NCBI RefSeq assembly: GCF_900115865.1
Contig: NZ_FOXY01000014.1
Coordinates: 1-64,000, forward strand
Origin: Donghicola eburneus
GTDB lineage: Bacteria > Pseudomonadota > Alphaproteobacteria > Rhodobacterales > Rhodobacteraceae
DNA: 64,000 bases
Direction of reading: 5' to 3'
The notes under the pieces are model-generated. The model ran no database searches. It was given only the letters and a program-made list of their open reading frames with translations, and was not told where the DNA came from. The position numbers and the translations under genes were made by a program. Every line of letters begins with the position of its first letter. Position 1 is the stretch's first letter. Of this stretch, positions 24,800 through 33,576 are shown in pieces.

Positions 24800-25051
24800 A
24801 TGAGCAATCACGAAAACACGCCCCTGTCCTCGGCCCATCACGAAGAAGAGGACACCCCTGCGGTGTCCTCGCCCAAGGCAGGCTTTCTGCCGATCGAGAC
24901 CAACTGGTTCGACCGCCTGTTTATTTCGGTGGTGATCTGGGTCGCGCTTTCGCTGCTCTGGTTCCGGTTCATGGAGCCCATCGGCCTAAGCATCTGGATT
25001 TCAAACGCAATTGCGCTGGCCTTGGCCGTGCTGATCATTTCGAAAGGCTAA
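24800..25051 (+). CDS. Small two-helix membrane protein of the transporter operon
   Basis: An 83-residue protein with a charged cytoplasmic N-terminus ([15 protein letters not shown]) and two hydrophobic helices ([20 protein letters not shown] at about 36-56 and [15 protein letters not shown] at about 67-81). It starts 5 bases after the second permease stop and ends 4 bases before the dehydrogenase gene, so it is part of the operon. Small membrane proteins with two helices are known in some polyol/glycerol ABC operons, with unknown role. I cannot assign a named family. Confidence 0.7.
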   Translation: MSNHENTPLSSAHHEEEDTPAVSSPKAGFLPIETNWFDRLFISVVIWVALSLLWFRFMEPIGLSIWISNAIALALAVLIISKG

Positions 25052-25055
25052 TTTC

Positions 25056-26108
25056 ATGAAGTCACTCGTGATGGAGCGCAAGTTGGAGCTGTCCCTGCGC
25101 GATTTCCCCGAAATCTCGAAGGCCGAGGAGACCCTTGGCCCCCGCGATGTAAGGATCAAGCTGCACACCGTCGGCATCTGCGGATCGGACGTGCACTATT
25201 ACACCCACGGCAAAGTTGGTCCCTTTGAGGTCACCGAACCCATGATCCTTGGCCATGAGGCCGCAGGAACAGTGATCGAGGTCGGCTCTGACGTACAGCA
25301 TCTGGCCATTGGCGACCGCGTCTGCATGGAGCCGGGCATCCCCGACTCCACGTCCAAGGCCGCGCGTCTGGGGATGTACAACATCGACCCCGCCGTCCGG
25401 TTCTGGGCCACGCCCCCTGTTCACGGTGTCCTGCGCCCCACTTGCGTGCATCCGGCCGATTTCACCTTCAAGCTGCCAGACAACGTCAGCTTTGCCGAAG
25501 GCGCTATGGTCGAACCGCTTGCCGTGGGCGTCCATGCGGCAACCAAAGCGCGGGTCAAACCGGGTGATATGGCCGTGGTGATGGGCGCAGGTCCCATCGG
25601 GCTGGTCACCGCGCTGTCCGCTTTGGCTGCTGGCTGCGCGCGGGTCTTTGTCACCGATCTGGCCGAGAAAAAACTTGAGATCGCCGCCAGCCTGTCCCCC
25701 GCAATCACCCCCGTCCACGCGGGCACGGATGACCTGACCGCCATCGTCATGGCCGCCACCGAAAACTGGGGTGCGGACATCGTGTTCGAGGCAACGGGCG
25801 CCTCCAAAGCCGCCGCTGGCGTCTTTCAGCCGTTGGCCCCCGGCGGCTGTGTGGTGTTCATCGGCGGACAGGCCGATCCCATCGCCTATGACGCGGGCGC
25901 AGCGATGGTCCGCGAAGCACGTGTCGAGAACATCTTTCGCTACGCCCATGTTTTCCCCCGCTGTGTGGGGATGCTGGCCAGCGGGGCCATCGACGTCAAA
26001 CCGCTGATCACCCGCAAATTCGACTTCAATGACTCTGTGCGCGCCTTCGAGATCGCCGCGTCCGCCCCCGTGGCCGATGTGAAGATGCAGATCGAACTGC
26101 CGCAATAA
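25056..26108 (+). CDS. Zinc-type polyol dehydrogenase (xylitol/L-iditol 2-dehydrogenase-like)
   Basis: A 350-residue medium-chain dehydrogenase/reductase of the sorbitol/xylitol type. The catalytic zinc site is visible: Cys in [13 protein letters not shown], His-Glu in LGHEAAG, and Glu in [14 protein letters not shown]. The NAD-binding motif is [14 protein letters not shown]. The structural-zinc lobe lacks its four cysteines: the region reads [20 protein letters not shown] instead of the usual Cys-rich loop. It oxidises a polyol to a ketose, most plausibly xylitol to D-xylulose, because xylulokinase is encoded downstream. It lies 4 bases after the small membrane protein gene. Confidence 0.9.
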   Translation: MKSLVMERKLELSLRDFPEISKAEETLGPRDVRIKLHTVGICGSDVHYYTHGKVGPFEVTEPMILGHEAAGTVIEVGSDVQHLAIGDRVCMEPGIPDSTSKAARLGMYNIDPAVRFWATPPVHGVLRPTCVHPADFTFKLPDNVSFAEGAMVEPLAVGVHAATKARVKPGDMAVVMGAGPIGLVTALSALAAGCARVFVTDLAEKKLEIAASLSPAITPVHAGTDDLTAIVMAATENWGADIVFEATGASKAAAGVFQPLAPGGCVVFIGGQADPIAYDAGAAMVREARVENIFRYAHVFPRCVGMLASGAIDVKPLITRKFDFNDSVRAFEIAASAPVADVKMQIELPQ

Positions 26109-26120
26109 GGAACGACCTCA

Positions 26121-27182
26121 ATGGCTCAGGTAAAAATCGACAACGTGATCAAACGCTACGGCGCGGTGCAGGTCATGCACGGCGTGGACGTGGACATCAA
26201 TGACGGCGAGTTTGTGGTTCTGGTCGGTCCGTCCGGGTGCGGCAAGTCCACCTTGCTGCGCATGCTGGCAGGGCTCGAAGAGATCAGCGACGGCACCATT
26301 TCCATCGGCGACCGCGTGGTAAATGACGTCCCCCCCAAGGAGCGGGACATCGCAATGGTGTTCCAGAGCTACGCGCTCTACCCCCACAAAACCGTCTACG
26401 ACAACATCGGCTTTCCGTTGAAAATGGCCAAACGCCCGCAGGACGAGATCGACAAAAAAGTCACCGGTGCGGCGGATATTCTGGACCTGACCAAGTACCT
26501 GAAGCGCTATCCCAAGGAACTGTCCGGCGGTCAGCGCCAGCGCGTCGCCATGGGCCGCGCGATTGTCCGCGACCCGCAGGTATTCCTGTTCGACGAACCG
26601 CTTTCGAACCTTGATGCGAAGTTGCGCGTCACCATGCGGGTCGAGATAAAGGAACTGCACCAACGCCTTGGCACCACCATCGTCTACGTGACCCACGACC
26701 AGATCGAAGCCATGACCATGGCCGACAAAATTGTGGTCATGCGCGACGGAAGAGTCGAGCAGATCGGCGCGCCCCTAGATTTGTATGACAACCCTGCGAA
26801 CATTTTTGTCGCCGGCTTCATCGGGTCGCCGTCAATGAACTTTGTCCACGGCCAAATCGTGAACGACGGCGGTGTGCGGCAATTCCGGTCAGATAATGGC
26901 TTGATGTTACCCCTGCCCCACACAAATGCGGCGGATGGTACGAAAGTTACCTACGGCATCCGTCCAGAGCACATCACCATTTCGGATCACGGAGTCCCGC
27001 TGCGCGTTATCGTCGTAGAGCCAACCGGTTCAGAGACACAGGTTTTCGCAAAGCATGGTACAGATTTCATCGACGCCATGGTGAAGGACCGTTTCAAAGC
27101 TGCCCCGAACTCCGAGGTCCGCTTTGCCATCGATCCTGCGAATGTGCACCTGTTCGACCGCGCAACCGAACAGCGTCTATAA
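26121..27182 (+). CDS. ABC transporter ATP-binding protein (UgpC/SmoK/MalK type)
   Basis: A 353-residue ATPase. Walker A is [14 protein letters not shown] (about residues 37-50), the Q loop [13 protein letters not shown], the signature [15 protein letters not shown] and Walker [16 protein letters not shown]. The C-terminal TOBE region with [10 protein letters not shown] is typical of the MalK/UgpC subgroup. It energises the importer formed by the two permeases and the binding protein upstream. AAGGAACGACC precedes the ATG, 12 bases after the dehydrogenase stop. Confidence 0.95.
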   Translation: MAQVKIDNVIKRYGAVQVMHGVDVDINDGEFVVLVGPSGCGKSTLLRMLAGLEEISDGTISIGDRVVNDVPPKERDIAMVFQSYALYPHKTVYDNIGFPLKMAKRPQDEIDKKVTGAADILDLTKYLKRYPKELSGGQRQRVAMGRAIVRDPQVFLFDEPLSNLDAKLRVTMRVEIKELHQRLGTTIVYVTHDQIEAMTMADKIVVMRDGRVEQIGAPLDLYDNPANIFVAGFIGSPSMNFVHGQIVNDGGVRQFRSDNGLMLPLPHTNAADGTKVTYGIRPEHITISDHGVPLRVIVVEPTGSETQVFAKHGTDFIDAMVKDRFKAAPNSEVRFAIDPANVHLFDRATEQRL

Positions 27183-27230
27183 CGTGACGACCGGCAGCCA
27201 CCTCAGCGCCCGATAACCAAAGGAATGCCA

Positions 27231-27908
27231 ATGCCCCAAGCCGTGATCTTTGACCTAGACGGTTGCCTTGTGGACAGCGAAACCCTCTCAATCAACGCGA
27301 TTGCCGAAGAAATAAGGGACATGGGCGTCTCTGATGTCACCTACGACTATATCCGCGACCGCTTTTTAGGGGTCTCGATGCGGGTGATTTGCGAGCATGT
27401 GGCAGAGCAAACCGGCAAGACATGTGCAGACGATTTCGTGGACCGGGTCGAAGAACGACTGTTTGCCCGCTACCGCTCTGACCTGCGCAAGATCGAAGGG
27501 GTGACCCCCATGCTGGACGAGCTGAAGGCTCGGGGATTTCCGGTCGCAATTGCGACGGGCGGCTCCATTCGCCGTATGGGCGAAACGCTTCGGATTTCCG
27601 GACTGGCGTCGTATTTCGAGGGCACATCCTTTAGCGCCGATCAGGTCGAACACGGAAAACCCGCGCCTGATCTCTTTCTTCTTGCGGCACAGGAATTGGG
27701 GGTTGATCCCGAAGCATGTGCGGTGATGGAGGACTCTCCCCACGGCATCCAAGGGGCTCGCGCGGCCGGAATGAGGGCCATCGGCTTTGTTGGTGGCACC
27801 CACTTGGACCCCATGCGTGACGGGCATCGTGCACTGCTTCTCAGTAAGGGTGCAGCGCAGGTTTGCGAGACGATCCCGGATACCCTGAGCGCTTTATTGC
27901 TTGATTGA
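27231..27908 (+). CDS. HAD-superfamily phosphatase/phosphoglucomutase-like hydrolase
   Basis: A 225-residue HAD protein. Motif I is VIFDLDGCLVDSE, motif II is ATGGSIRRM, motif III includes the Lys in EHGKPAPDLFL, and motif IV is CAVMEDSPHGIQGARAAGM. This is the beta-phosphoglucomutase/phosphatase subgroup with an alpha-helical cap. Similar hydrolases accompany polyol transporter genes in Rhodobacter. Its substrate is probably a sugar phosphate. CAAAGGAATGCC precedes the ATGs; both 27225 and 27231 are possible. Confidence 0.9.
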   Translation: MPQAVIFDLDGCLVDSETLSINAIAEEIRDMGVSDVTYDYIRDRFLGVSMRVICEHVAEQTGKTCADDFVDRVEERLFARYRSDLRKIEGVTPMLDELKARGFPVAIATGGSIRRMGETLRISGLASYFEGTSFSADQVEHGKPAPDLFLLAAQELGVDPEACAVMEDSPHGIQGARAAGMRAIGFVGGTHLDPMRDGHRALLLSKGAAQVCETIPDTLSALLLD

Positions 27909-27971
27909 CGGACCAGCTTGTATGACAAATTCCGCATTAACATCATCGATGAGCAACGGGGCAACGCGCGT

Positions 27972-29426
27972 ATGAGTTATCTGGGACTGGACTTAGGGAC
28001 ATCGGGGCTGCGCGCGCTTCTGGTCGACGATCAAGGCGCGCCTATTGGCTCGACGGAACGCGACTATCCGCTCTCACATCCACACCCCGGATGGTCCGAG
28101 CAATCGCCGACGGATTGGATTGCAGCGCTGGATTCGGCAGTCAAGGAGCTGCGCGCCACCCATCCCCAGTTCGCCGCGCTGCGCGGCATTGGTGTGGCCG
28201 GCCAAATGCATGGCGCGACCCTTTTGGATGCGGACGACACCGTGCTGCGTCCCTGCATTTTGTGGAATGACAGCCGGTCTCATGCGGAAGCGACCGTGCT
28301 GGATCAGGCGCCCAATGTGCGTAGACTGTCGGGCAACATCGTTTTTCCAGGCTTCACTGCGCCCAAACTGGAATGGGTCCGCACGCACGAGCCAGAGATT
28401 TACGACCGCATTGCCAAGGTCCTTTTACCTGCGGGCTATCTGAACCTGTATCTGACTGGCGAACATGTCTCGGACATGTCGGACAGTGCGGGGACATCTT
28501 GGCTGGATGTGGGTGAGCGTACATGGTCCGGAGAATTGCTTACAACGGGGCACATGCGCCTCGACCAGATGCCTCGCCTTGTCGAAGGCACCGAAGCCGC
28601 TGGCACACTGCGCCCCGAACTCGCCAAACGCTGGGGCGTGTCAGCACGCGTCGTCGTTGCAGGCGGCGCAGGCGATAATGCCGCTGCCGCCTGTGGAATT
28701 GGAGCCATGAACGAAGGACAAGGCTTTGTGTCCCTAGGCACATCTGGCGTTCTACTGGCCGCGCGCGATGGCTACGCACCGGCCCCCGAAACTGCCTTGC
28801 ATACCTTCTGCCACGCTGTTCCAGGACGCTGGTACCAGATGGGTGTGATGCTCTCAGCGACGGATAGTTTGAATTGGTTTTCACGCATTACTGGCAGCAA
28901 ACCCGCAGACCTGACAGCCGAGCTTGGCCCGACGACCCAAGCGCCAAGCGGAGTGAAATTCCAGCCTTATCTGTCCGGAGAGCGAACGCCCCACAACGAT
29001 GCGAACGTCCGTGGCAACTTTGCCGGACTTGGTGCTGCGACCAGCCGCTGTGACATGACGCGCGCCATTCTCGAAGGGGTGGCATTCGGCCTTCGGGACA
29101 GTTTTGAAGCCTTGCGCAGCACGAACGCACATTTTGACGAACTGATCGCGATTGGGGGCGGCACACGGTCGATCTATTGGCTATCGGTCATCGCGACAGC
29201 ATTGGATATCCCGATCCGAGTTCCGAGCTCTGGCGAATTCGGCGCGGCGCTTGGGGCAGCGCGTCTGGGAATGGTTGCTGCCGAGAACGCAGAAGTCACG
29301 CAGGTTATGACGCCACCTCGACTGGCGGAACCGATCATGCCTGTGCAGCATCTGCGTCATGCATACGAAGATGCCTACTCCAAGTTCCGGGCGGCGTATG
29401 CATGGCAAAAAGAGGCGCCTTACTGA
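27972..29426 (+). CDS. xylB: Xylulokinase
   Basis: A 484-residue FGGY-family carbohydrate kinase that phosphorylates D-xylulose to D-xylulose 5-phosphate. It begins YLGLDLGTSGLRALLVD (phosphate-1 motif) and contains GVAGQMHGATLLDADDTVLRP, CILWNDSRSHAEA, SDSAGTSWLDVGERTWS, GGAGDNAAAACGIG and the FGGY-type GGGTRSIYWLSVIATALDIPI. The ATG at 27972 begins the conserved fold; the in-frame TTG/ATG region from 27918 does not fit. It ends the rightward polyol operon. Its last 339 bases recur at 35602-35940 with 14 differences. Confidence 0.94.
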   Translation: MSYLGLDLGTSGLRALLVDDQGAPIGSTERDYPLSHPHPGWSEQSPTDWIAALDSAVKELRATHPQFAALRGIGVAGQMHGATLLDADDTVLRPCILWNDSRSHAEATVLDQAPNVRRLSGNIVFPGFTAPKLEWVRTHEPEIYDRIAKVLLPAGYLNLYLTGEHVSDMSDSAGTSWLDVGERTWSGELLTTGHMRLDQMPRLVEGTEAAGTLRPELAKRWGVSARVVVAGGAGDNAAAACGIGAMNEGQGFVSLGTSGVLLAARDGYAPAPETALHTFCHAVPGRWYQMGVMLSATDSLNWFSRITGSKPADLTAELGPTTQAPSGVKFQPYLSGERTPHNDANVRGNFAGLGAATSRCDMTRAILEGVAFGLRDSFEALRSTNAHFDELIAIGGGTRSIYWLSVIATALDIPIRVPSSGEFGAALGAARLGMVAAENAEVTQVMTPPRLAEPIMPVQHLRHAYEDAYSKFRAAYAWQKEAPY

Positions 29427-29429
29427 GGT
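29091..29429 (+). repeat. Direct repeat copy 1: 3' end of xylB (within the intact gene)
   Basis: The 339 bases from 29091, covering the last 112 codons and 3 bases after the stop, align without gaps to 35602-35940. I count 14 substitutions (about 96% identity), with only three amino-acid changes (Val/Ile, Ala/Ser, Glu/Asp). The repeats flank a 6.2-kb block. Confidence 0.95.
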
Positions 29430-29455
29430 CTTACACTCCTCAGTGCGATCTTTTT
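29422..29455 (+). terminator. Possible terminator at the end of xylB
   Basis: ACTGAGG (29422-29428, overlapping the stop codon) pairs with CCTCAGT (29438-29444), and TTTTT follows at 29451-29455. The T run is six bases after the stem, so strength is uncertain. This hairpin is absent after the second xylB tail, whose downstream sequence differs. Confidence 0.5.
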
Positions 29456-30007
29456 CTCTCCGTTCTTGGTAGCGAGGCCGACCATCATTCGGGCGAAAAT
29501 ACCTTTCTAGCTACAAAGGTTCCACCAGATGGATAGAGCTTTGTGCGATCCGTAGGCTTTTGGGCCGCCTCGCCTATGCGGGCCCGTGCAATTAATGAAG
29601 ACAATCGCACCCAACGACCGTCTGTCATCGTCCCGCGGCCCATCGTGCGGCCCGGGGAAGAAAAAGGGAACGCTTCGCCATCTTCTTGTCGGCTTCTTAG
29701 AAAAGGTCTTTCATGTCACCGCTCTTTTTTCCAAGCCGTGAAGCACGCAGCGGATTTAAACCAATCCATCGGTGCCCTAGAGCAACACTTCCGTTGTCAA
29801 GAACGCTTACATGATGCGGTAACTTCCCAATAGCAGCAAGAATTTTGCAAACTGCTCCGTGTCTAGTTTCTTTGACCGAGCTTCAAAAGCTTGCAAGCGA
29901 AATGCTCTTTTGCCAGAAAACATCCGAACAGCCCGATCGACTAATTGTGTGCCTGTTGCCAATCAAATAGACAGGGACGGATCATTATAGAAGATTGATG
30001 CGTTCCG
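29430..30007. other. Intergenic stretch at the left edge of the inserted block; no gene seen
   Basis: About 580 bases, visibly less GC-rich than the polyol operon. Short frames on both strands have no ribosome binding site or recognisable family. It probably contains the promoter of the sulfotransferase-like gene at 30008. Confidence 0.45.
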
Positions 30008-31150
30008 ATGACCAATACCCCCCACAGCCAGACGCTGATTTTCCACATTGGCGACCCGAAGACCGGAAGCTCTTCAATCCAGCAAACCTTGTTTGATGGG
30101 AATTGGTCCTGTCCCGGACACAATCTGGCCTACCCGAGTCGGCTCAATGCCATTCCCCTTGCCAAATCACTCTATTTTGATGCTCCTATCGATCAGCGCC
30201 AACTTCAGTTTGCAGAAACGGCGGATTGGCTTCGTCAACTGCAAGGAAAGACAGCAGTTCTTTCTGCAGAGCATTTTGCATTTGTGAACCCCAGAACCCT
30301 CAAAACCGCAGTTGAAGAGTATCTCCCAGACTACGCAGAACGCGTAAAAGTTGTTGCATATGTGCGCCCCCATGCAGCGCGCCTGTTATCGACCTATGCA
30401 CAACGCGTCAAAACACGTGGGCTACAACAAGACATCAGCACCTTCTGCAAGGCTCAGATCAAACAAAAAAATTTCGTATATACTCCGCGGTTCACCGAAT
30501 GGCGCGACGTTTTCGGAGAGGCTTTCACCCTACGCCCCTTTCTGCGGGACGCCCTTTATCAGGGCGATGTGGTGGCAGATTTCCTACACACAGCTCTTGG
30601 CGGCGGTGCAATTACCATCAACACAGGTCCGCAAGTGAACGAGTCTCCGACACTTGATCATCTGGCCGCCCTGCAGCTGATACAGACGATACTGCATCAG
30701 GGCGGACTAAAGCGCGAATTGCGCCATGCGCTCTGCATCAACCTTGCAGACCAGCTGGCTAAAGGCCCCAGCGCGTCAGGCGAGAAACTACAAATGCCAC
30801 ATAATCTAGTCCCGTTACTGGAGGACGCCTATCAAGAGGATGCCGTGGCACTAGATGCGGCGTTTTTCGAAGACTCTCCCATGACTAACGCACTTGCGGC
30901 AGTTGCTAAAAGTGCGACTCATAAAAGTCAGTCAATAGCTGCGGCAAGCCGTCTCAGTGAGGAACAGTGCAAAGGTCTGCGGCGGGTTGCAAAAAAGATT
31001 AGCGCCCACACATCGGCCGATCTAAAGGCATGGCAACGCCACTACCGTCAGACGAAACGGATAAAAGCTAAGGCATCCTCGCCCCAGCCGGACAATGCAG
31101 CAAGCATCAGCGCTCTCTTGGCTGAAGCCTGCGCGCTTCTCGAAAGCTGA
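30008..31150 (+). CDS. Sulfotransferase-like protein 1
   Basis: A 380-residue soluble protein. The N-terminal strand-loop LIFHIGDPKTGSSSIQQTLF has the form of the 5'-phosphosulfate-binding loop of PAPS-dependent sulfotransferases (hxGxxKTGSTSIQ). VKVVAYVRPHAARLLSTYAQRVK matches the 3'-phosphate-binding strand and helix (RxP...S). Between them lies VLSAEHFAFVNPRTL. It is about a third identical by eye to the convergent protein at 31172. Substrate is unknown; surface glycans are suggested by the glycosyltransferase gene nearby. Similar proteins are common in roseobacters as uncharacterised sulfotransferase-family members. AGATTGATGCG lies before the ATG; no strong ribosome binding site is visible. 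Confidence 0.7.
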   Translation: MTNTPHSQTLIFHIGDPKTGSSSIQQTLFDGNWSCPGHNLAYPSRLNAIPLAKSLYFDAPIDQRQLQFAETADWLRQLQGKTAVLSAEHFAFVNPRTLKTAVEEYLPDYAERVKVVAYVRPHAARLLSTYAQRVKTRGLQQDISTFCKAQIKQKNFVYTPRFTEWRDVFGEAFTLRPFLRDALYQGDVVADFLHTALGGGAITINTGPQVNESPTLDHLAALQLIQTILHQGGLKRELRHALCINLADQLAKGPSASGEKLQMPHNLVPLLEDAYQEDAVALDAAFFEDSPMTNALAAVAKSATHKSQSIAAASRLSEEQCKGLRRVAKKISAHTSADLKAWQRHYRQTKRIKAKASSPQPDNAASISALLAEACALLES

Positions 31151-31171
31151 TCTTTTGTGAGGCGTGTCTGT

Positions 31172-32254
31172 TCAGTCGCGCCTCGGTTTCGGACCACGCT
31201 GCGGCTCTGGCCTTACTGCCCACATAAAGTGTGAATCGTCTGCTGTAATCATCCTAGAGATGAGTTGCGCCCAAGCCTCAATCAAGCGCAACTCGGCCGC
31301 ACTAAAATGATCCACGGCTCGGAACGACTGCGGCGCCTCTACCGCCTTTTTAGGCGCTGCAGCGAGCGCTTGCTTCATTAGCGGCCGACCACCGAAAAAC
31401 TGGTTATCCAGCATCTCCGCATCTGCGCTGTAGGCTTCTACCACCTTGTGGGCCAGTTCACGATGCAGTCGAGGCTTTTCAGCCCCTTCCACAGCGGGCA
31501 GCGACGCCAGAATATCCGACAGATACCACCCCAATGCCTGCTGCGCCTGACGAAGTGGTTTGCCACCACCGCCTAACGAGCGGATGCGACTGTGCAACCG
31601 CCGCATCATCGCGACATCAGCAACACTCAGCGATTCATTCTGCTGGGTTGGTTGGGTCACTGTGAAATCTGCGCCCGAGAAAACGAAACGAAAGAAATCT
31701 TGAACGACATCGCCCTGATGTAGCGCGTCTCGGATGAAAGGGCGCAGGGTAAAACTATCGCCGAAAGCCTCCCGCCATGCGTTAAAACGCGCTGTGTAGA
31801 ACAACAGGCCATCTTCAATTAGCTTATCATGCATGCCCGCTAGAGGCTTGTTAAAAAGACCTTTTTTAGACCGCTCTGCAAAAGTTGAAACCAGCCGATC
31901 TGCGTGCGGACGAACATAAGCGACCAATCGAATACGTCCGACATAATCAGGAAGGTATTCTTCAATCGCAGACTTCAGAACCTTTGGGTCAACAAATTCA
32001 AAGTGCTCAGCCGACACCACACCAATATCGGCATCACTGCTCTCAAAATCCTTAAGAAGCGCTTGGAACCGCTTGCGCTGGAATTTTTTTTCGCTCTCCA
32101 CCGACAAGGTCTTTGCAAGGGGAATATTGTTGAATCGGGCTGGGTAACAGATCTGAGCTGCGGCGCTTTGCCAAGCCTCAAACGCAAGCACAGACTGGAT
32201 CGACGTCGTGCCAGTCTTGCAGTCTCCCAGATGAAAAACAATTTCTCGGACCAT
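31172..32254 (-). CDS. Sulfotransferase-like protein 2 (paralogue of protein 1)
   Basis: A 360-residue protein on the reverse strand, convergent with its paralogue (21 bases between the stop codons). Shared features are VFHLGDCKTGTTSIQSVLAF at the N-terminus, CYPARFNNIPLAKTLS, VVSAEHFEFVDPKVLKSAIEEYLPDY, RIRLVAYVRPHADRLVSTFAERSK and FTLRPFIRDALHQGDVVQDF. The correspondence with the 30008 protein over the first 230 residues marks an old inverted duplication followed by divergence; the C-terminal thirds differ. A PAPS-dependent sulfotransferase fold is likely; acceptor unknown. Confidence 0.7.
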   Translation of the reverse strand: MVREIVFHLGDCKTGTTSIQSVLAFEAWQSAAAQICYPARFNNIPLAKTLSVESEKKFQRKRFQALLKDFESSDADIGVVSAEHFEFVDPKVLKSAIEEYLPDYVGRIRLVAYVRPHADRLVSTFAERSKKGLFNKPLAGMHDKLIEDGLLFYTARFNAWREAFGDSFTLRPFIRDALHQGDVVQDFFRFVFSGADFTVTQPTQQNESLSVADVAMMRRLHSRIRSLGGGGKPLRQAQQALGWYLSDILASLPAVEGAEKPRLHRELAHKVVEAYSADAEMLDNQFFGGRPLMKQALAAAPKKAVEAPQSFRAVDHFSAAELRLIEAWAQLISRMITADDSHFMWAVRPEPQRGPKPRRD

Positions 32255-32431
32255 GTGCCGCTCCCTCTACAGACCCTCTAATACGGGGATCATCCTCCTT
32301 CTCCGTGCAGAAAACCGCCGCTGTCAAGCCCCGCGCTCCCGAAACCCGCTGGGCACACCGTATCTCCTTTCCACCTGCAGGATTATACTGTAGCACTTCT
32401 TCGGAAATCATAGGTTTAACGCGAAACTGCG

Positions 32432-33535
32432 ATGAAAGTTATTATCTACATTGGGCACCACAAGGTCGGGTCCACAGCCTTGCAGGCCTACCTGTCGCAA
32501 AACTGGCGCAAACTAGCCAAAGCAGGAATTCTCTATCCAGCTGTCGAGACTCGTGGGTTTGCAAATAACCTTAAAAAGTCACTTGGCGCAGGCGACAAAC
32601 TCGCGGCAAACCACGTGAACGTTCGCGAACCTCACAGCGCTCTAGCCTATCGTATGATATCCGATGTTTCGGATCGGAAAATTCCGCCTCAGTTCCAGGC
32701 CCTGCCCGGAACCAGCCAGATGTTCCACGCAATCAACAATCAGGCAGATATTCTGCAGCCGGATACACTGGTTCTATGTTCAGAGGCTTTCGCCAATTTT
32801 GGGCAGGTCGATCCAAATGCCATCAGCCGCTTGGCAAATAATCTGCCTAAAGCTACGAAAGAGATCCAAATTTATTGTGCGCTACGCCGACCTGATGACT
32901 ACATGATCTCTTGGCATGGACAACGCCTGAAGGTTGGGGAAAAGCCTGCCCCCCTTATGGGCGATGGCGTCAAGCAATACCAAGAAACGATCCATTTCAA
33001 TTATCGTCTCGTCGTCGAGGCCTGGCACGAGCGGATGCCCAAAGCTCAACTGACATTGCGCAATTACAGCGATATCCTAGCGACAGGAGGATCGATCGAA
33101 GACTTTATCGCCCAAACGGGTCTTTCGGTTCCGGATAATATGGTAACGCCAGGCCGTGCCAACCCCAGCCTGCCGCGCTCCGCCTTCGCGATTATGCGGC
33201 GGGCGAATGAGGAGCTCAGCCGCCCTGCGGCACATGCCCTGTCAGTATACTTACAAAGGCATGGCGACGACCTTTCACCGGTGCGGAACAGCGATGTCGA
33301 AATGTTTGGCGCCCCGCAGCGTCTCCAAGTGGCGGAGGCTTTCGCTCCAGTGCATGCTTATCTTAGTGCGCTAACTGGGAAAGAATCCTTCTTCCCGGAT
33401 AGTGACCAAATGCAGATCTGTCGCCCTGTGCCAGAAGAAGAAGCAACACGACAGCTTCTGATTAGTTTGGACCCAGAAGCGATGCCGACTCCGGAGTTGC
33501 GAAACTATATCCGAACCCTCCAGAATTCTTTCTGA
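32432..33535 (+). CDS. Sulfotransferase-like protein 3
   Basis: A 367-residue protein. It begins KVIIYIGHHKVGSTALQAYLSQNW, again a 5'-phosphosulfate-type loop, followed by LCSEAFANF at about residue 113 and YCALRRPDDYMISWHGQRLK for the 3'-phosphate site. It is clearly related in architecture to the two neighbours but more distant in sequence. The gene is 41 bases upstream of the glycosyltransferase gene on the same strand, so the two are probably co-transcribed. A role in decorating a surface polysaccharide is inferred from this pairing. Confidence 0.68.
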   Translation: MKVIIYIGHHKVGSTALQAYLSQNWRKLAKAGILYPAVETRGFANNLKKSLGAGDKLAANHVNVREPHSALAYRMISDVSDRKIPPQFQALPGTSQMFHAINNQADILQPDTLVLCSEAFANFGQVDPNAISRLANNLPKATKEIQIYCALRRPDDYMISWHGQRLKVGEKPAPLMGDGVKQYQETIHFNYRLVVEAWHERMPKAQLTLRNYSDILATGGSIEDFIAQTGLSVPDNMVTPGRANPSLPRSAFAIMRRANEELSRPAAHALSVYLQRHGDDLSPVRNSDVEMFGAPQRLQVAEAFAPVHAYLSALTGKESFFPDSDQMQICRPVPEEEATRQLLISLDPEAMPTPELRNYIRTLQNSF

Positions 33536-33576
33536 GTCCCTAGTCAATTCCGACACCTTTGAGAGGTATCCACAAT

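Noticed and set aside
25062-26105. Reverse frame of 347 codons opposite the polyol dehydrogenase
   Set aside because: It is His/Gly/Asp-rich shadow of a GC-rich gene whose forward strand has intact zinc and NAD motifs.
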